Shown piece after piece: positions 1 to 6,253 of a stretch of DNA of 36,376 nucleotides (its first letter is position 1; the number at the start of each line of letters is the position of its first letter). Made by a program: the position numbers and the translations under genes. This stretch comes from Bacillota bacterium (lineage in GTDB: Bacteria > Bacillota > DSM-12270 > Thermacetogeniales > Thermacetogeniaceae). The stretch is from assembly GCA_029907475.1 (NCBI GenBank), contig JARYLU010000025.1, forward strand, positions 1 to 36,376, read 5' to 3'. The notes under the pieces are model-generated. The model searched no databases and had not been told where the DNA came from. It was given only the letters and a program-made list of their open reading frames with translations.

Positions 1-12
1 TACAGGCTCGGG

Positions 13-360
13 CTAGTCAACCCGGGACTTACGGTCTGCTTCCGCAAGCCCCCGGCCTTGTGCCGGGGGTGGTTGACCACCCCTCAAAAACAATTCCTGT
101 GGCGACCTGCGCCACCGCCACCACCGCCACAAAAACACGTCCAGGGGCGTGTCGAACGGTGAGGCGAAGGCCAGGACCGCCCCGACAAGAAACACCAGCA
201 CGAAAACGGCAAACCGGAGGGCGAGGGGGAGCGGCAGGGCCGCCCCCAGCCCCCCGAAGCAGAAGCCCGCGAACAGCCAGCCGAGCTGCCGGAGGGAGAT
301 GACCCCCCCGATCAGCTTCTCTTCGTCAGAAATTTGAACAGGAACGGGCCAGGCACGCAT
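13..360 (-). CDS. PrgI family / VirB3-like T4SS membrane protein
   Basis: A 115-residue protein. It opens with a short polar stretch (VPVQISDEEKLIGG), has two hydrophobic segments at about residues 25-66, and then a Trp/Arg-rich stretch (WRWWRWRR). This is the PrgI family pattern, the VirB3-like inner-membrane part of Gram-positive conjugation machines, usually encoded next to the VirB4 ATPase. I chose the ATG at 358-360 because it overlaps the TGA of the upstream pilin-like gene, suggesting translational coupling; a GTG one codon earlier is possible. It is the last minus-strand gene before the window edge, so a VirB4-type gene is expected just outside. The family call rests on the motif pattern and the neighbours. 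Confidence 0.72.
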   Translation of the reverse strand: MRAWPVPVQISDEEKLIGGVISLRQLGWLFAGFCFGGLGAALPLPLALRFAVFVLVFLVGAVLAFASPFDTPLDVFLWRWWRWRRSPQELFLRGGQPPPAQGRGLAEADRKSRVD

Positions 361-722
361 CACTGACCCACCTTCGTCATCAGGCCGACGATGAAGCCGG
401 AGATGAGCATCACTCCGCCCAGCACCAGGCCGCCGCCCAGGATGTACGGGATGGCCGCCATCGCCTCGGCGCGCTCGTTCGGCTTGTTTGCGGTGGTGAT
501 GATTTTGAAGGCGGTCCAGGCCACCGCGGCGAAGATAACCATCGCCCCGATGGGCATGAGGATGTCCTTGATCACTCCCACGACCTTGCTTGCCACGTCC
601 TCGGCAGTTTTCTCCTCAATTCCCCCCACCGCCCAGGCCGGAGCGACGACCGTCCCCCAGGCCGCCAGGGTCAGAATGAAGTCCCGGACTTTCCGCGCAA
701 TCTTGTGTAAAGTTTGCATCAT
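360..722 (-). CDS. VirB2/TrbC-like pilin or T4SS channel subunit
   Basis: About 120 residues from the ATG at 720-722, which has the ribosome site GAGGTGG seven bases upstream; a longer reading frame to 767 lacks such a site. The N-terminus is basic and then hydrophobic, ending in a signal-peptide-like APAWA sequence. Two membrane segments follow at roughly residues 55-75 and 90-115. Short length, a cleavable leader and a two-helix hairpin are the hallmarks of VirB2/TrbC pilins. It overlaps the PrgI gene by one base and follows a secreted membrane protein, the usual order in T4SS operons of integrative elements. Function is inferred from topology and context. Confidence 0.65.
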   Translation of the reverse strand: MMQTLHKIARKVRDFILTLAAWGTVVAPAWAVGGIEEKTAEDVASKVVGVIKDILMPIGAMVIFAAVAWTAFKIITTANKPNERAEAMAAIPYILGGGLVLGGVMLISGFIVGLMTKVGQ

Positions 723-744
723 CTTTGTTCCACCTCTTTTCTGT

Positions 745-1161
745 TCAGCTCGTGAGCCACGCTGCAAGGTACTTGATTATCCCAATTACGTAAGGCGCTC
801 CGTACCAGAGCGCCAGGCCCACCGCCACCGCGAAGGCCGCCCCCACGACACGGCGAAGTATCCCCGCTCCCAGCACTATCAGAAGAACCAGGAGCAGACC
901 CGCCGCGGCCAGGGAGAGCTTCGCCACCATGTCCGCCAGCGGGGAGGCCGCCCCGTAGAGCTTTTCCCCCAGCTCCTGCACCTTCCCGGCGAACTGCTCA
1001 GGAGATACCGGCTCTATCCCCCCGATTTTGCCGGAACCGCCGCCGGGAGAGACCTGCTCCTGGGTCGGGGCTGCGCTCCCCGCCCCTTCATCGGCAAAGG
1101 CAGGGGCGGCCAGAGCAAAAACCAGGAGTGCAAGAAGCGTAAGAATAAAGACTTTTCGCAT
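745..1161 (-). CDS. Secreted or membrane protein of the conjugation operon
   Basis: 138 residues. A clear Sec signal peptide (basic start, Leu/Ala-rich core, APAFA cleavage site around residue 23) is followed by a Gly/Ser/Pro-rich linker. An amphipathic stretch comes next (about 50-80) and then two hydrophobic segments (about 82-102 and 108-128). A GGGGGG-type ribosome site precedes the ATG at 1159-1161. The topology resembles a second pilin-like or channel subunit. I do not recognise a named family. Its place between the unknown gene at 1175 and the pilin-like gene supports a role in the transfer apparatus. Confidence 0.6.
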   Translation of the reverse strand: MRKVFILTLLALLVFALAAPAFADEGAGSAAPTQEQVSPGGGSGKIGGIEPVSPEQFAGKVQELGEKLYGAASPLADMVAKLSLAAAGLLLVLLIVLGAGILRRVVGAAFAVAVGLALWYGAPYVIGIIKYLAAWLTS

Positions 1162-1174
1162 TTTTAAAACCCCC

Positions 1175-1504
1175 CTAAATTTTGGTTACCACGACCACCA
1201 CGTTCGGGTAGAACCCCTCCACCGTCACTTCCAGGTTCACGTAGCCGGCGCGCCAGAAAGACTGCCCGGTCTCCAGGACCCCGATCTCCGGCCCGTCCAG
1301 CGCCGCCTCCACCAGAACCACCTCCCCGTTCGGACCGTTAAACGTTACCACCCCGTTCTGGAGCTTCGCCTTCTCCGCCCGGAAGACCACCCGTCCCGCA
1401 GTATACTCCCCCGGGTCCTCCCCGGGCTTGACGGTGAACAGGCAGACCTCGTAAGGACCGACAGGATTTTCAGTCAACCATTCTGAAAGTTTCGTAAGAA
1501 CCAC
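1175..1504 (-). CDS. Hypothetical protein, 109 aa
   Basis: Not recognised. It is a soluble, mostly beta-predicted protein with alternating hydrophobic residues (for example VVTFNGPNGEVVLVEAAL), ending in a Val-rich strand. There are no membrane segments, cysteines or obvious catalytic motifs. The start is GTG at 1502-1504, with an AAAGGA sequence unusually close to it, so the exact start is uncertain. It lies 10 bases after the DUF2325 gene and 13 bases before the secreted protein gene, so it is almost certainly co-transcribed with the conjugation genes and may be an element-specific accessory. Confidence 0.55.
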   Translation of the reverse strand: MVLTKLSEWLTENPVGPYEVCLFTVKPGEDPGEYTAGRVVFRAEKAKLQNGVVTFNGPNGEVVLVEAALDGPEIGVLETGQSFWRAGYVNLEVTVEGFYPNVVVVVTKI

Positions 1505-1514
1505 GTCCTTTCAG

Positions 1515-1790
1515 TTAACAGCAGGATGAATATTTGCTATCCAATTCTGCCAATCCACGCTTAAGAAAGACGACACGAACGCCGTTTTCACGTGCAAGTC
1601 TTTTGACCGCGTACATCAAAGCGTGGCTAACAAAACCCGTGTAGATCACCACTATTCCAACTTGCCTCGGCAGTTTTCTCGGCATTTTGCGTATGCGTCC
1701 ATTCCAATGCACTACCTCCTCAACCCCAAACTTTTCTTTCAATCTCGGAAGAAACCCGTTACGGTCAGCGCCGACTACCAGACATCGCAT
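1515..1790 (-). CDS. DUF2325 domain protein
   Basis: 91 residues. The layout fits DUF2325: an N-terminal strand and loop MRCLVVGADRNG, a middle VVHWNGR motif, then VVIYTGFVSHALMYAVKRLA and a closing strand. Members are small Rossmann-like proteins of unknown biochemistry, often next to mobile-element or regulatory genes. The ATG at 1788-1790 is preceded by a GGGGGAGAGAG ribosome site. It is the first gene of the five-gene minus-strand operon and is separated from the recombinase gene by a strong bidirectional hairpin at 1821-1860. Confidence 0.72.
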   Translation of the reverse strand: MRCLVVGADRNGFLPRLKEKFGVEEVVHWNGRIRKMPRKLPRQVGIVVIYTGFVSHALMYAVKRLARENGVRVVFLKRGLAELDSKYSSCC

Positions 1791-1820
1791 TGCTCTCTCC
1801 CCCCTTTAGAAAAAAAAGAA

Positions 1821-1860
1821 AAAGGCAGAGACCGGGGGAGAAGCGATGGTCTCTGCCTTT
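1821..1860. terminator. Bidirectional Rho-independent terminator
   Basis: Perfect 13-bp inverted repeat: AAAGGCAGAGACC at 1821-1833 pairs with GGTCTCTGCCTTT at 1848-1860, with a 14-base loop. Read on the minus strand, the stem is followed by a long T-rich tract, so it should end the recombinase transcript. It lies between the recombinase stop (1881) and the start of the DUF2325 operon (1790). Confidence 0.88.
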
Positions 1861-1880
1861 AAAGAATTTTTAAACTAGGT

Positions 1881-2774
1881 CTACAATAACTCACCTTTTT
1901 CTACAGCTTCGGAGAGTTCCTGGAATCTCGGCTTCGTGTAGATCGCCGTAGTATCCAGGCTTTCGTGGCCGAGAATCGCGGCAACCTTGACCAAATCCAC
2001 GCCTGCATCGAGCAGGTTTTTGGCGCAGGTGTGACGAAGGGCGTGCGGATGAACGGAATGCAACGGTAAACCTGCCTGATAAGCGTATTTTTTAAGCATC
2101 TTTTGAATCGCACGACACGTAAGTTTCCCACCGCTCTTATTGGGAAAAAGATATCCGCTAGCATCTCCAAAGAAAGGGTGCTTTTCCAGCCAGTCTTTAA
2201 TCGCACGTCGAGCATCCAGGGGCAGAGGGACATCCCGTGTTTTCATTCCCTTCCCATAGCAGACCGTAACCTTCCCCTGCCTTTCACCCAATTCAAGGTC
2301 CTTTATTTTCAGTGAAACAAGCTCATCGATCCTCAACCCGCCACCCAAGAAGATCCTGATTATAGCGAGATCTCTAACATTACCGCCTCGTTCTACAGTT
2401 CGCAAGAGCCTGTTTTGCTCCACGCGTGTAAGCGATTTAGGAGCTTGAACCTGTTCCCGCACCTGGCGGGGAAAGCGAGGAACATCCGCGACCTGGCTGT
2501 TTTCTTTTGCCCACAAAAAAAATTTCCGCAGGGCAGCTACCCTACGGTTGATTGTTCCCGGTTTCAACCTTCTAACAGTGAGAAGATGCTCCTGGTACTC
2601 CCTTAAATCGGTCGGTGTAACTGTGGCAGGATCGAACTTCTCTCCGATGGTTTCTTCAAACCACCTAATGAAATCCGTAACTCCAACAATATATGCTTTG
2701 ACCGTCCCTTTCGCGTACCATCCTGAACCTGTAAGCCAGGTGAAAAAGCCATTTAATTCGTATTGCGAACTCAT
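1881..2774 (-). CDS. Tyrosine recombinase / XerC-XerD-like integrase
   Basis: 297 residues, normal for the XerC/D group. A SAM-like N-terminal core-binding domain (about 1-105) precedes the catalytic domain. The active-site set is visible: Arg148 in GGLRIDEL, Lys near 175-178, His244 and Arg247 in HPHALRHT, His270 in LGHES, and Tyr279 in TTAIYTK. A ribosome site AGGGGTG precedes the ATG at 2772-2774. It lies 133 bp from the CRISPR array, points the same way as the Cas12m-like gene, and is closed by the terminator at 1821-1860. It could be the integrase of the conjugative element to its left, a host Xer paralogue, or a recombinase travelling with the CRISPR locus. No att duplication was identified. 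Confidence 0.9.
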   Translation of the reverse strand: MSSQYELNGFFTWLTGSGWYAKGTVKAYIVGVTDFIRWFEETIGEKFDPATVTPTDLREYQEHLLTVRRLKPGTINRRVAALRKFFLWAKENSQVADVPRFPRQVREQVQAPKSLTRVEQNRLLRTVERGGNVRDLAIIRIFLGGGLRIDELVSLKIKDLELGERQGKVTVCYGKGMKTRDVPLPLDARRAIKDWLEKHPFFGDASGYLFPNKSGGKLTCRAIQKMLKKYAYQAGLPLHSVHPHALRHTCAKNLLDAGVDLVKVAAILGHESLDTTAIYTKPRFQELSEAVEKGELL

Positions 2775-2843
2775 TTTTGGTTGTTATCACCCCTAATCGT
2801 ACTCTTTTGGTGCCTAATTTTAGGGTTTTTGTTCGCATTTCGG

Positions 2844-2858
2844 GACTTCTGCGAAGTC
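2844..2858. repeat. Short perfect inverted repeat between array and recombinase
   Basis: GACTTC-TGC-GAAGTC, six-base arms with a three-base loop, lies 50 bp from the recombinase-side end of the CRISPR array. It could be a weak hairpin at the end of the array transcript or an operator for the recombinase gene. The surrounding 2775-2907 segment contains no other gene. Confidence 0.4.
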
Positions 2859-2907
2859 GTATTGCGTATTTTTCTTCCTGTTTCGAAATTTGCTTTACTG
2901 AGCGTTG

Positions 2908-3308
2908 GTCTCAGTCTTTAACCCCCTGAGCCAGGTACTGTAACTTGAAAACAAAGAAACTTGCGCGCACGACAAGGCCGTCTCAGTCTTTAACCCTCTG
3001 AGCCAGGTACTGTAACCAGATCAGATTGTTGTCCTGCCAAGCAGCGCCAAGCGTCTCAGTCTTTAACCCTCTGAGCCAGGTACTGTAACCGCTCAGGCTC
3101 ATCATGGTCTCACAAGAGAACTCTTGTCTCAGTCTTTAACCCTCTGAGCCAGGTACTGTAACTCCCCGCTGTACTTTCGATGAAGCACTCTCCGCCGCCG
3201 TCTCAGTCTTTAACCCCCTGAGCCAGGTACTGTAACTTGAAAACAAAGAAACTTGCGCGCACGACAAGGCCGTCTCAGTCTTTAACCCTCTGAGCCAGGT
3301 ACTGTAAC
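2908..3308 (-). CRISPR. CRISPR array, 6 repeats of 37 bp and 5 spacers
   Basis: Repeats lie at 2908-2944, 2980-3016, 3053-3089, 3126-3162, 3200-3236 and 3272-3308, all 37 bp, starting GTCTCAGTC and ending GTACTGTAAC on the plus strand. Spacers are 35, 36, 36, 37 and 35 bp. Repeats 1 and 5 share one change (C instead of T at repeat position 18); the other four are identical. Spacers 1 (2945-2979) and 5 (3237-3271) are identical. Read on the minus strand, the effector's direction, each repeat ends in a hairpin (CTCAG, 11-base loop, CTGAG) directly before the spacer, as expected for a type V crRNA handle. Transcription is therefore inferred from the cas side towards the recombinase. No degenerate terminal repeat or separate anti-repeat was seen. 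Confidence 0.97.
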
Positions 3309-3410
3309 CCCGAAAGCGCGTTGCCTTAAAATCAAGCTCTGCGCCGTTCTGGTTTTCTTTCGTTTCTCGAAAATTGTATTCCTGCATAAAAACAGGTGGC
3401 ATCTTCGAAA
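3309..3410 (-). promoter_or_regulatory. Putative CRISPR leader between effector stop and array
   Basis: This 102-bp, fairly AT-rich segment separates the effector stop codon from the first repeat on the inferred leader side. It holds no convincing gene. A TACAAT-like -10 occurs on the minus strand, but I see no matching -35, so the array may be read through from the effector operon or from a weak promoter here. Part of a near-identical 14-bp sequence also found at 2882-2895 lies at 3404-3417. Confidence 0.4.
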
Positions 3411-5117
3411 TTAGCTTGCATGTTTCCTGCGTTCCTGAACCCGGTTAATGAGGTTCAGGGCGGCATTGTGATCCTGATCCCACATCTTCCCGCACCTGGA
3501 GCATGTATGAATTAGATGCATTGAAGCGTTGAACTTGTCTACATGTCCACAGTGATAGCACTGGATCGTCGTCCGTGAAGCGTTCTCTTTCTCGACGATC
3601 GCCCCACGGTGAGAGCAAGCGTTCTCGATAGCTTGGCGGAGACTGCTTATGGACGCTATGTAGCGGTTGCTGTCAACCGGCGTTGTTACCTTTGTACCGT
3701 TTTCTGCGCTGGGCTTTCTCACTATGCTTCTCAGATCAAATTCTTCGATGGCAACCACGTCATATGTCTTCGATAACCAGGCGGCGAACTTGCGGTACTC
3801 CTCCCTGCGGTATTTTATAAGCTGATCACGCAGGTTCGTCTCCCAGTCGTATAAGTGATTTTCCCGGCGGAGCCAGTATTCAAGGTCTTGGTAAATATCA
3901 TCACCCGGGAAGCGGTTCTCTCTCCACTTATGAACGAGACTGGCAAGCTTTTTAGTCGAACGCCATTTAGGAAGATATACGGTTTCTTCTTTGAGCCATT
4001 CGGGAACTATCTCCGACTTTTGCGCGAGCCACCCGATCAGCGAATCTTTAATTGAGTTGAAATAATTATCTCTGATTGACCGCAGCTCTCCGAGCTTTTT
4101 AAAGAGCCCGACCATATTATTTGAAAGTGTTAAGTCCCCGTGGATCCCCCGGCAATCCGCCCAATATGCGACGCGTAAGCCGCCTGGAACGACCCTCCAG
4201 CCTATATCGACGCCGACAATGTTGTTTTCGTTGATAAAGCGTTTCGCAAAACCTTCTTCGGGATAAGATACGGTTATCACGGCCTTGTAACGGAACTTCC
4301 TGCCTACCCTCTCACGTACAATTGATGCCGAGCAGATAGATCCGTTTTCAGGCATGGGACGGTGCAAAACCATCGGCAACACTACCCAAACAGGCTTCCT
4401 GTTATCCGAGGTGACGCGCAGGCGTATATTTGTCCTTGATAGTCTACGCCTGACCGACCTCTTGCCGTAAAAGGCTTCGTCAGGCACGGGGTCAATCTGG
4501 AGTCTGGTATCCTTCCCCTCGAACACTGTGGACACGGATGGTTTTTGCTGGTATCTTATCGTGACTTTTCCCGTCCCGTCGAAGCTATGGAACTTCAAGT
4601 CCGTGTTCTCCCTCATGGCTCTCAGGCGGGCCGCCTGGTAGGAATCCTCGACGGCTCCGTAGTTGCACCAGTAAAGTCCGCTCGTACGCCTGGCAGCCTT
4701 TAAGGCAGCCTTTCTTTCTGCCTCCAATTGATCAAGCTTATCTTTATTTTTTTCTATAAGTTGCTTCCGGACCTCTCTGCTGGCTTTTTTGGCTTCCGCT
4801 ATTTTTTGCTTGATTTCGCTGCATCTCGCTTCCAGATCTGAGCAGTCACAACCGGAACGCGCTTTTCTGCGACGTTCGGCGATCTGGCCTCTCAAATTTT
4901 CGAGTTCGATTAGAAGTTCCGGCACAGGATCGTCCGGTATCCGGAGTATCTCCCGTACCTTGCTTCGATAGTTGCGCTCGATCTCTACGAGTTTATTCCA
5001 GTATTTATTTTGGAGCCATATCTCGTTTATTAGTGCATCTTCCCCTTCGGTAGGAGGGAGACACCCATACTCAAAGACCTTACAGGGTTTGCTATCGCGA
5101 CCGAAAATATTAACCAC
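3411..5117 (-). CDS. cas12m: Cas12m-like type V (V-U1) CRISPR effector
   Basis: 568 residues, close to the roughly 600 of known Cas12m proteins. A charged helical N-terminal half (about 70-145) leads to GLYWCNYG and FDGTGKVTIR blocks (147-188) that I recall being shared with Mycolicibacterium mucogenicum Cas12m. The RuvC region follows: motif I VGVDIGWR with Asp304, a PKWRSTKKLASLVHKWREN block (383-401), motif II VVAIEEFDLR with Glu458, a four-Cys zinc ribbon (Cys520, 523, 539, 542) and motif III WDQDHNAALN with Asp549. The acidic triad thus appears intact. The start is GTG at 5115-5117; an in-frame stop lies 24 bases upstream and no ATG is usable. Sixteen bases separate it from the zinc-ribbon gene, implying one operon. 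A stand-alone TnpB is the alternative, but the adjacent array and the Cas12m-type blocks argue for an effector. Confidence 0.87.
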   Translation of the reverse strand: MVNIFGRDSKPCKVFEYGCLPPTEGEDALINEIWLQNKYWNKLVEIERNYRSKVREILRIPDDPVPELLIELENLRGQIAERRRKARSGCDCSDLEARCSEIKQKIAEAKKASREVRKQLIEKNKDKLDQLEAERKAALKAARRTSGLYWCNYGAVEDSYQAARLRAMRENTDLKFHSFDGTGKVTIRYQQKPSVSTVFEGKDTRLQIDPVPDEAFYGKRSVRRRLSRTNIRLRVTSDNRKPVWVVLPMVLHRPMPENGSICSASIVRERVGRKFRYKAVITVSYPEEGFAKRFINENNIVGVDIGWRVVPGGLRVAYWADCRGIHGDLTLSNNMVGLFKKLGELRSIRDNYFNSIKDSLIGWLAQKSEIVPEWLKEETVYLPKWRSTKKLASLVHKWRENRFPGDDIYQDLEYWLRRENHLYDWETNLRDQLIKYRREEYRKFAAWLSKTYDVVAIEEFDLRSIVRKPSAENGTKVTTPVDSNRYIASISSLRQAIENACSHRGAIVEKENASRTTIQCYHCGHVDKFNASMHLIHTCSRCGKMWDQDHNAALNLINRVQERRKHAS

Positions 5118-5133
5118 CTCTAAAGCGGTAAAT

Positions 5134-5316
5134 TCACCTGATCATCAAGCTACAATCAGTACACACCACCTTTTCACCTTTTTTCATGGCATCCTCGGCC
5201 CCGCCAGTCACCCAACACGGTCGTTTGCAGGATTTGCACAAAATCTGCTTTGTCCAATGGGATGGCGGATCTGGATATTTTTCTACGAGAGGTAACACAA
5301 AAAGCCGCTTTAACAT
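5134..5316 (-). CDS. Small zinc-ribbon protein upstream of the effector
   Basis: About 60 residues. Two CxxC knuckles, CKSC near residue 27 and CTDC near 53, suggest one structural zinc site; a further Cys lies at CKRPC. I chose the ATG at 5314-5316 (start MLKRLF) because GAGGTG is six bases upstream; a GTG three codons earlier overlaps that site. It is a plausible partner or regulator of the Cas12m-like gene, which starts 16 bases after its stop, but such mini zinc ribbons also occur as unrelated mobile-element genes. No function can be assigned. A 9-bp GC-rich hairpin sits just upstream of its ribosome site. Confidence 0.6.
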   Translation of the reverse strand: MLKRLFVLPLVEKYPDPPSHWTKQILCKSCKRPCWVTGGAEDAMKKGEKVVCTDCSLMIR

Positions 5317-5332
5317 GGAAATCACCTCTTTG

Positions 5333-5365
5333 AGGCGCCGCCCCCGGCCAGCTCAAGCGGCGCCT
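5333..5365 (-). promoter_or_regulatory. GC-rich hairpin abutting the zinc-ribbon ribosome site
   Basis: Perfect nine-base arms (AGGCGCCGC at 5333-5341 and GCGGCGCCT at 5357-5365). On the minus strand the hairpin ends a few bases before the AAGAGGTG ribosome site, so it could modulate translation or protect the 5' end of the mRNA. Read on the plus strand it is followed by a T-rich stretch and could act as a terminator. Confidence 0.5.
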
Positions 5366-5410
5366 TATTATCATTTGTTTTTGAGAGGGGAATCGCTTTA
5401 TTTCACTATT

Positions 5411-5518
5411 GCCCTGGGCCTCCTGCTGACCGGGTAATAGCCTCTTCATTGGCCCAGGGCTATTGGGCGTCATATTAGCAGAGCGGGCCGAGATTCCCTG
5501 CCCCGGCTGGGGACAGGG
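5411..5518. repeat. Two inverted repeats in the leader region of the effector operon
   Basis: GCCCTGGGCC at 5411-5420 pairs perfectly with GGCCCAGGGC at 5451-5460. A second hairpin, CCCTGCCCC-GGCT-GGGGACAGGG, occupies 5496-5518. Neither has a good U-tract. No gene was found between 5317 and 5586; the two structures may be attenuator-like elements between the deoxyribosyltransferase-like gene and the effector operon. Confidence 0.5.
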
Positions 5519-5586
5519 CATCAGTCTTTTCCTCTTTATAATTTCTACAAGCCTTACACATACGAGGGTCGGGTTCTTTTCTGCAA

Positions 5587-6138
5587 TCACCGCTGCACAA
5601 TTGTTCCTTGTAGCAAGAACATTTTTTGCAGTTTCTCTTGCACTTGCAGATCATATCTTAACCCCCCGTATGATTTTGCTCGCGTTCCAATTGTTCTCGA
5701 ACTTGCTTCCTCAATAGATTTCAAACATTTAATGACTTCATCCATGTTTACACAGAGATAAGGGGTCATCTTATAGCTCAGTTCTGGTTCGTTCCTATCC
5801 GACAGCAAGATGATGGTGGGTTTCCCCGCGCCTATAGCACAACCCGCTTCCAGATGGGCACTTCTACCGCACGGCAAGACCAGTAAACACACATCACATT
5901 CCATTAACGCAGTTATATCAGAATAGAAACTGGACTCGGCTAAATAATGGGTTAAAGCTTTTCTGAAATCTCGTGCTGACCAGGATTCCCAATCTGGATC
6001 GATCTCAGACCAGTGAAAACTTCTAACACCATTACCAGGGTTAACGAAATCGTAAACCTCGTAAGATTGCTCCCTGAGCAACTTAACAACTTTTTGTTGA
6101 AAGGCATTTCGAAAGGAAGAAGCAATATAGATTTTCAC
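5587..6138 (-). CDS. Nucleoside 2-deoxyribosyltransferase-like protein
   Basis: 183 residues. It starts with the strand VKIYIASSFRN and has the diagnostic stretch MECDVCLLVLPCGRSAHLEAG around residues 83-103, where the Glu is the usual nucleophile position, followed by AGKPTIILL. These are features of the nucleoside 2-deoxyribosyltransferase fold, which exchanges or hydrolyses the N-glycosidic bond of (deoxy)nucleosides or nucleotides. I chose the GTG at 6136-6138 because AGGAGG lies six bases upstream; the ATG at 6153 would place that site inside the gene. It precedes the zinc-ribbon/Cas12m-like genes on the same strand. The substrate is unknown; salvage or a nucleotide-based defence role are both possible. 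Confidence 0.78.
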   Translation of the reverse strand: MKIYIASSFRNAFQQKVVKLLREQSYEVYDFVNPGNGVRSFHWSEIDPDWESWSARDFRKALTHYLAESSFYSDITALMECDVCLLVLPCGRSAHLEAGCAIGAGKPTIILLSDRNEPELSYKMTPYLCVNMDEVIKCLKSIEEASSRTIGTRAKSYGGLRYDLQVQEKLQKMFLLQGTIVQR

Positions 6139-6184
6139 AGCAGGCCTCCTCATTATTTTTAACCACCCTTAATTCAAAGACAAT

Positions 6185-6210
6185 AAAAAAGCACCGGCAG
6201 CTGCCGGAGC
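6185..6210 (-). terminator. Orphan Rho-independent terminator, minus strand
   Basis: The palindromic stem CCGGCAG-CTGCCGG is followed on the minus strand by TTTTTTATT. No minus-strand gene ends here; a decayed feoB on the other strand starts just to the right. It probably survives from a lost gene, or acts as an attenuator ahead of the gene at 5587-6138. Confidence 0.65.
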
Positions 6211-6253
6211 TCTGTATAGTCTGTTATGGCGGGGGTGGTTGACATTTTCGTAA

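Noticed and set aside
2945-3271. Spacers matching other DNA in this window (self-targeting)
   Set aside because: By eye none of the four different spacers occurs elsewhere in the window; a database search was not possible.
3136-3402. 88-residue open frame over the CRISPR array
   Set aside because: It repeats YSTWLRGLKTET only because it translates the CRISPR repeats; no ribosome site and no family.
3411-5117. Effector gene as a plain TnpB transposase of an IS605/IS607 element
   Set aside because: It is longer than typical TnpB, has no TnpA or element ends seen, carries Cas12m-like blocks and adjoins a CRISPR array in the expected orientation.
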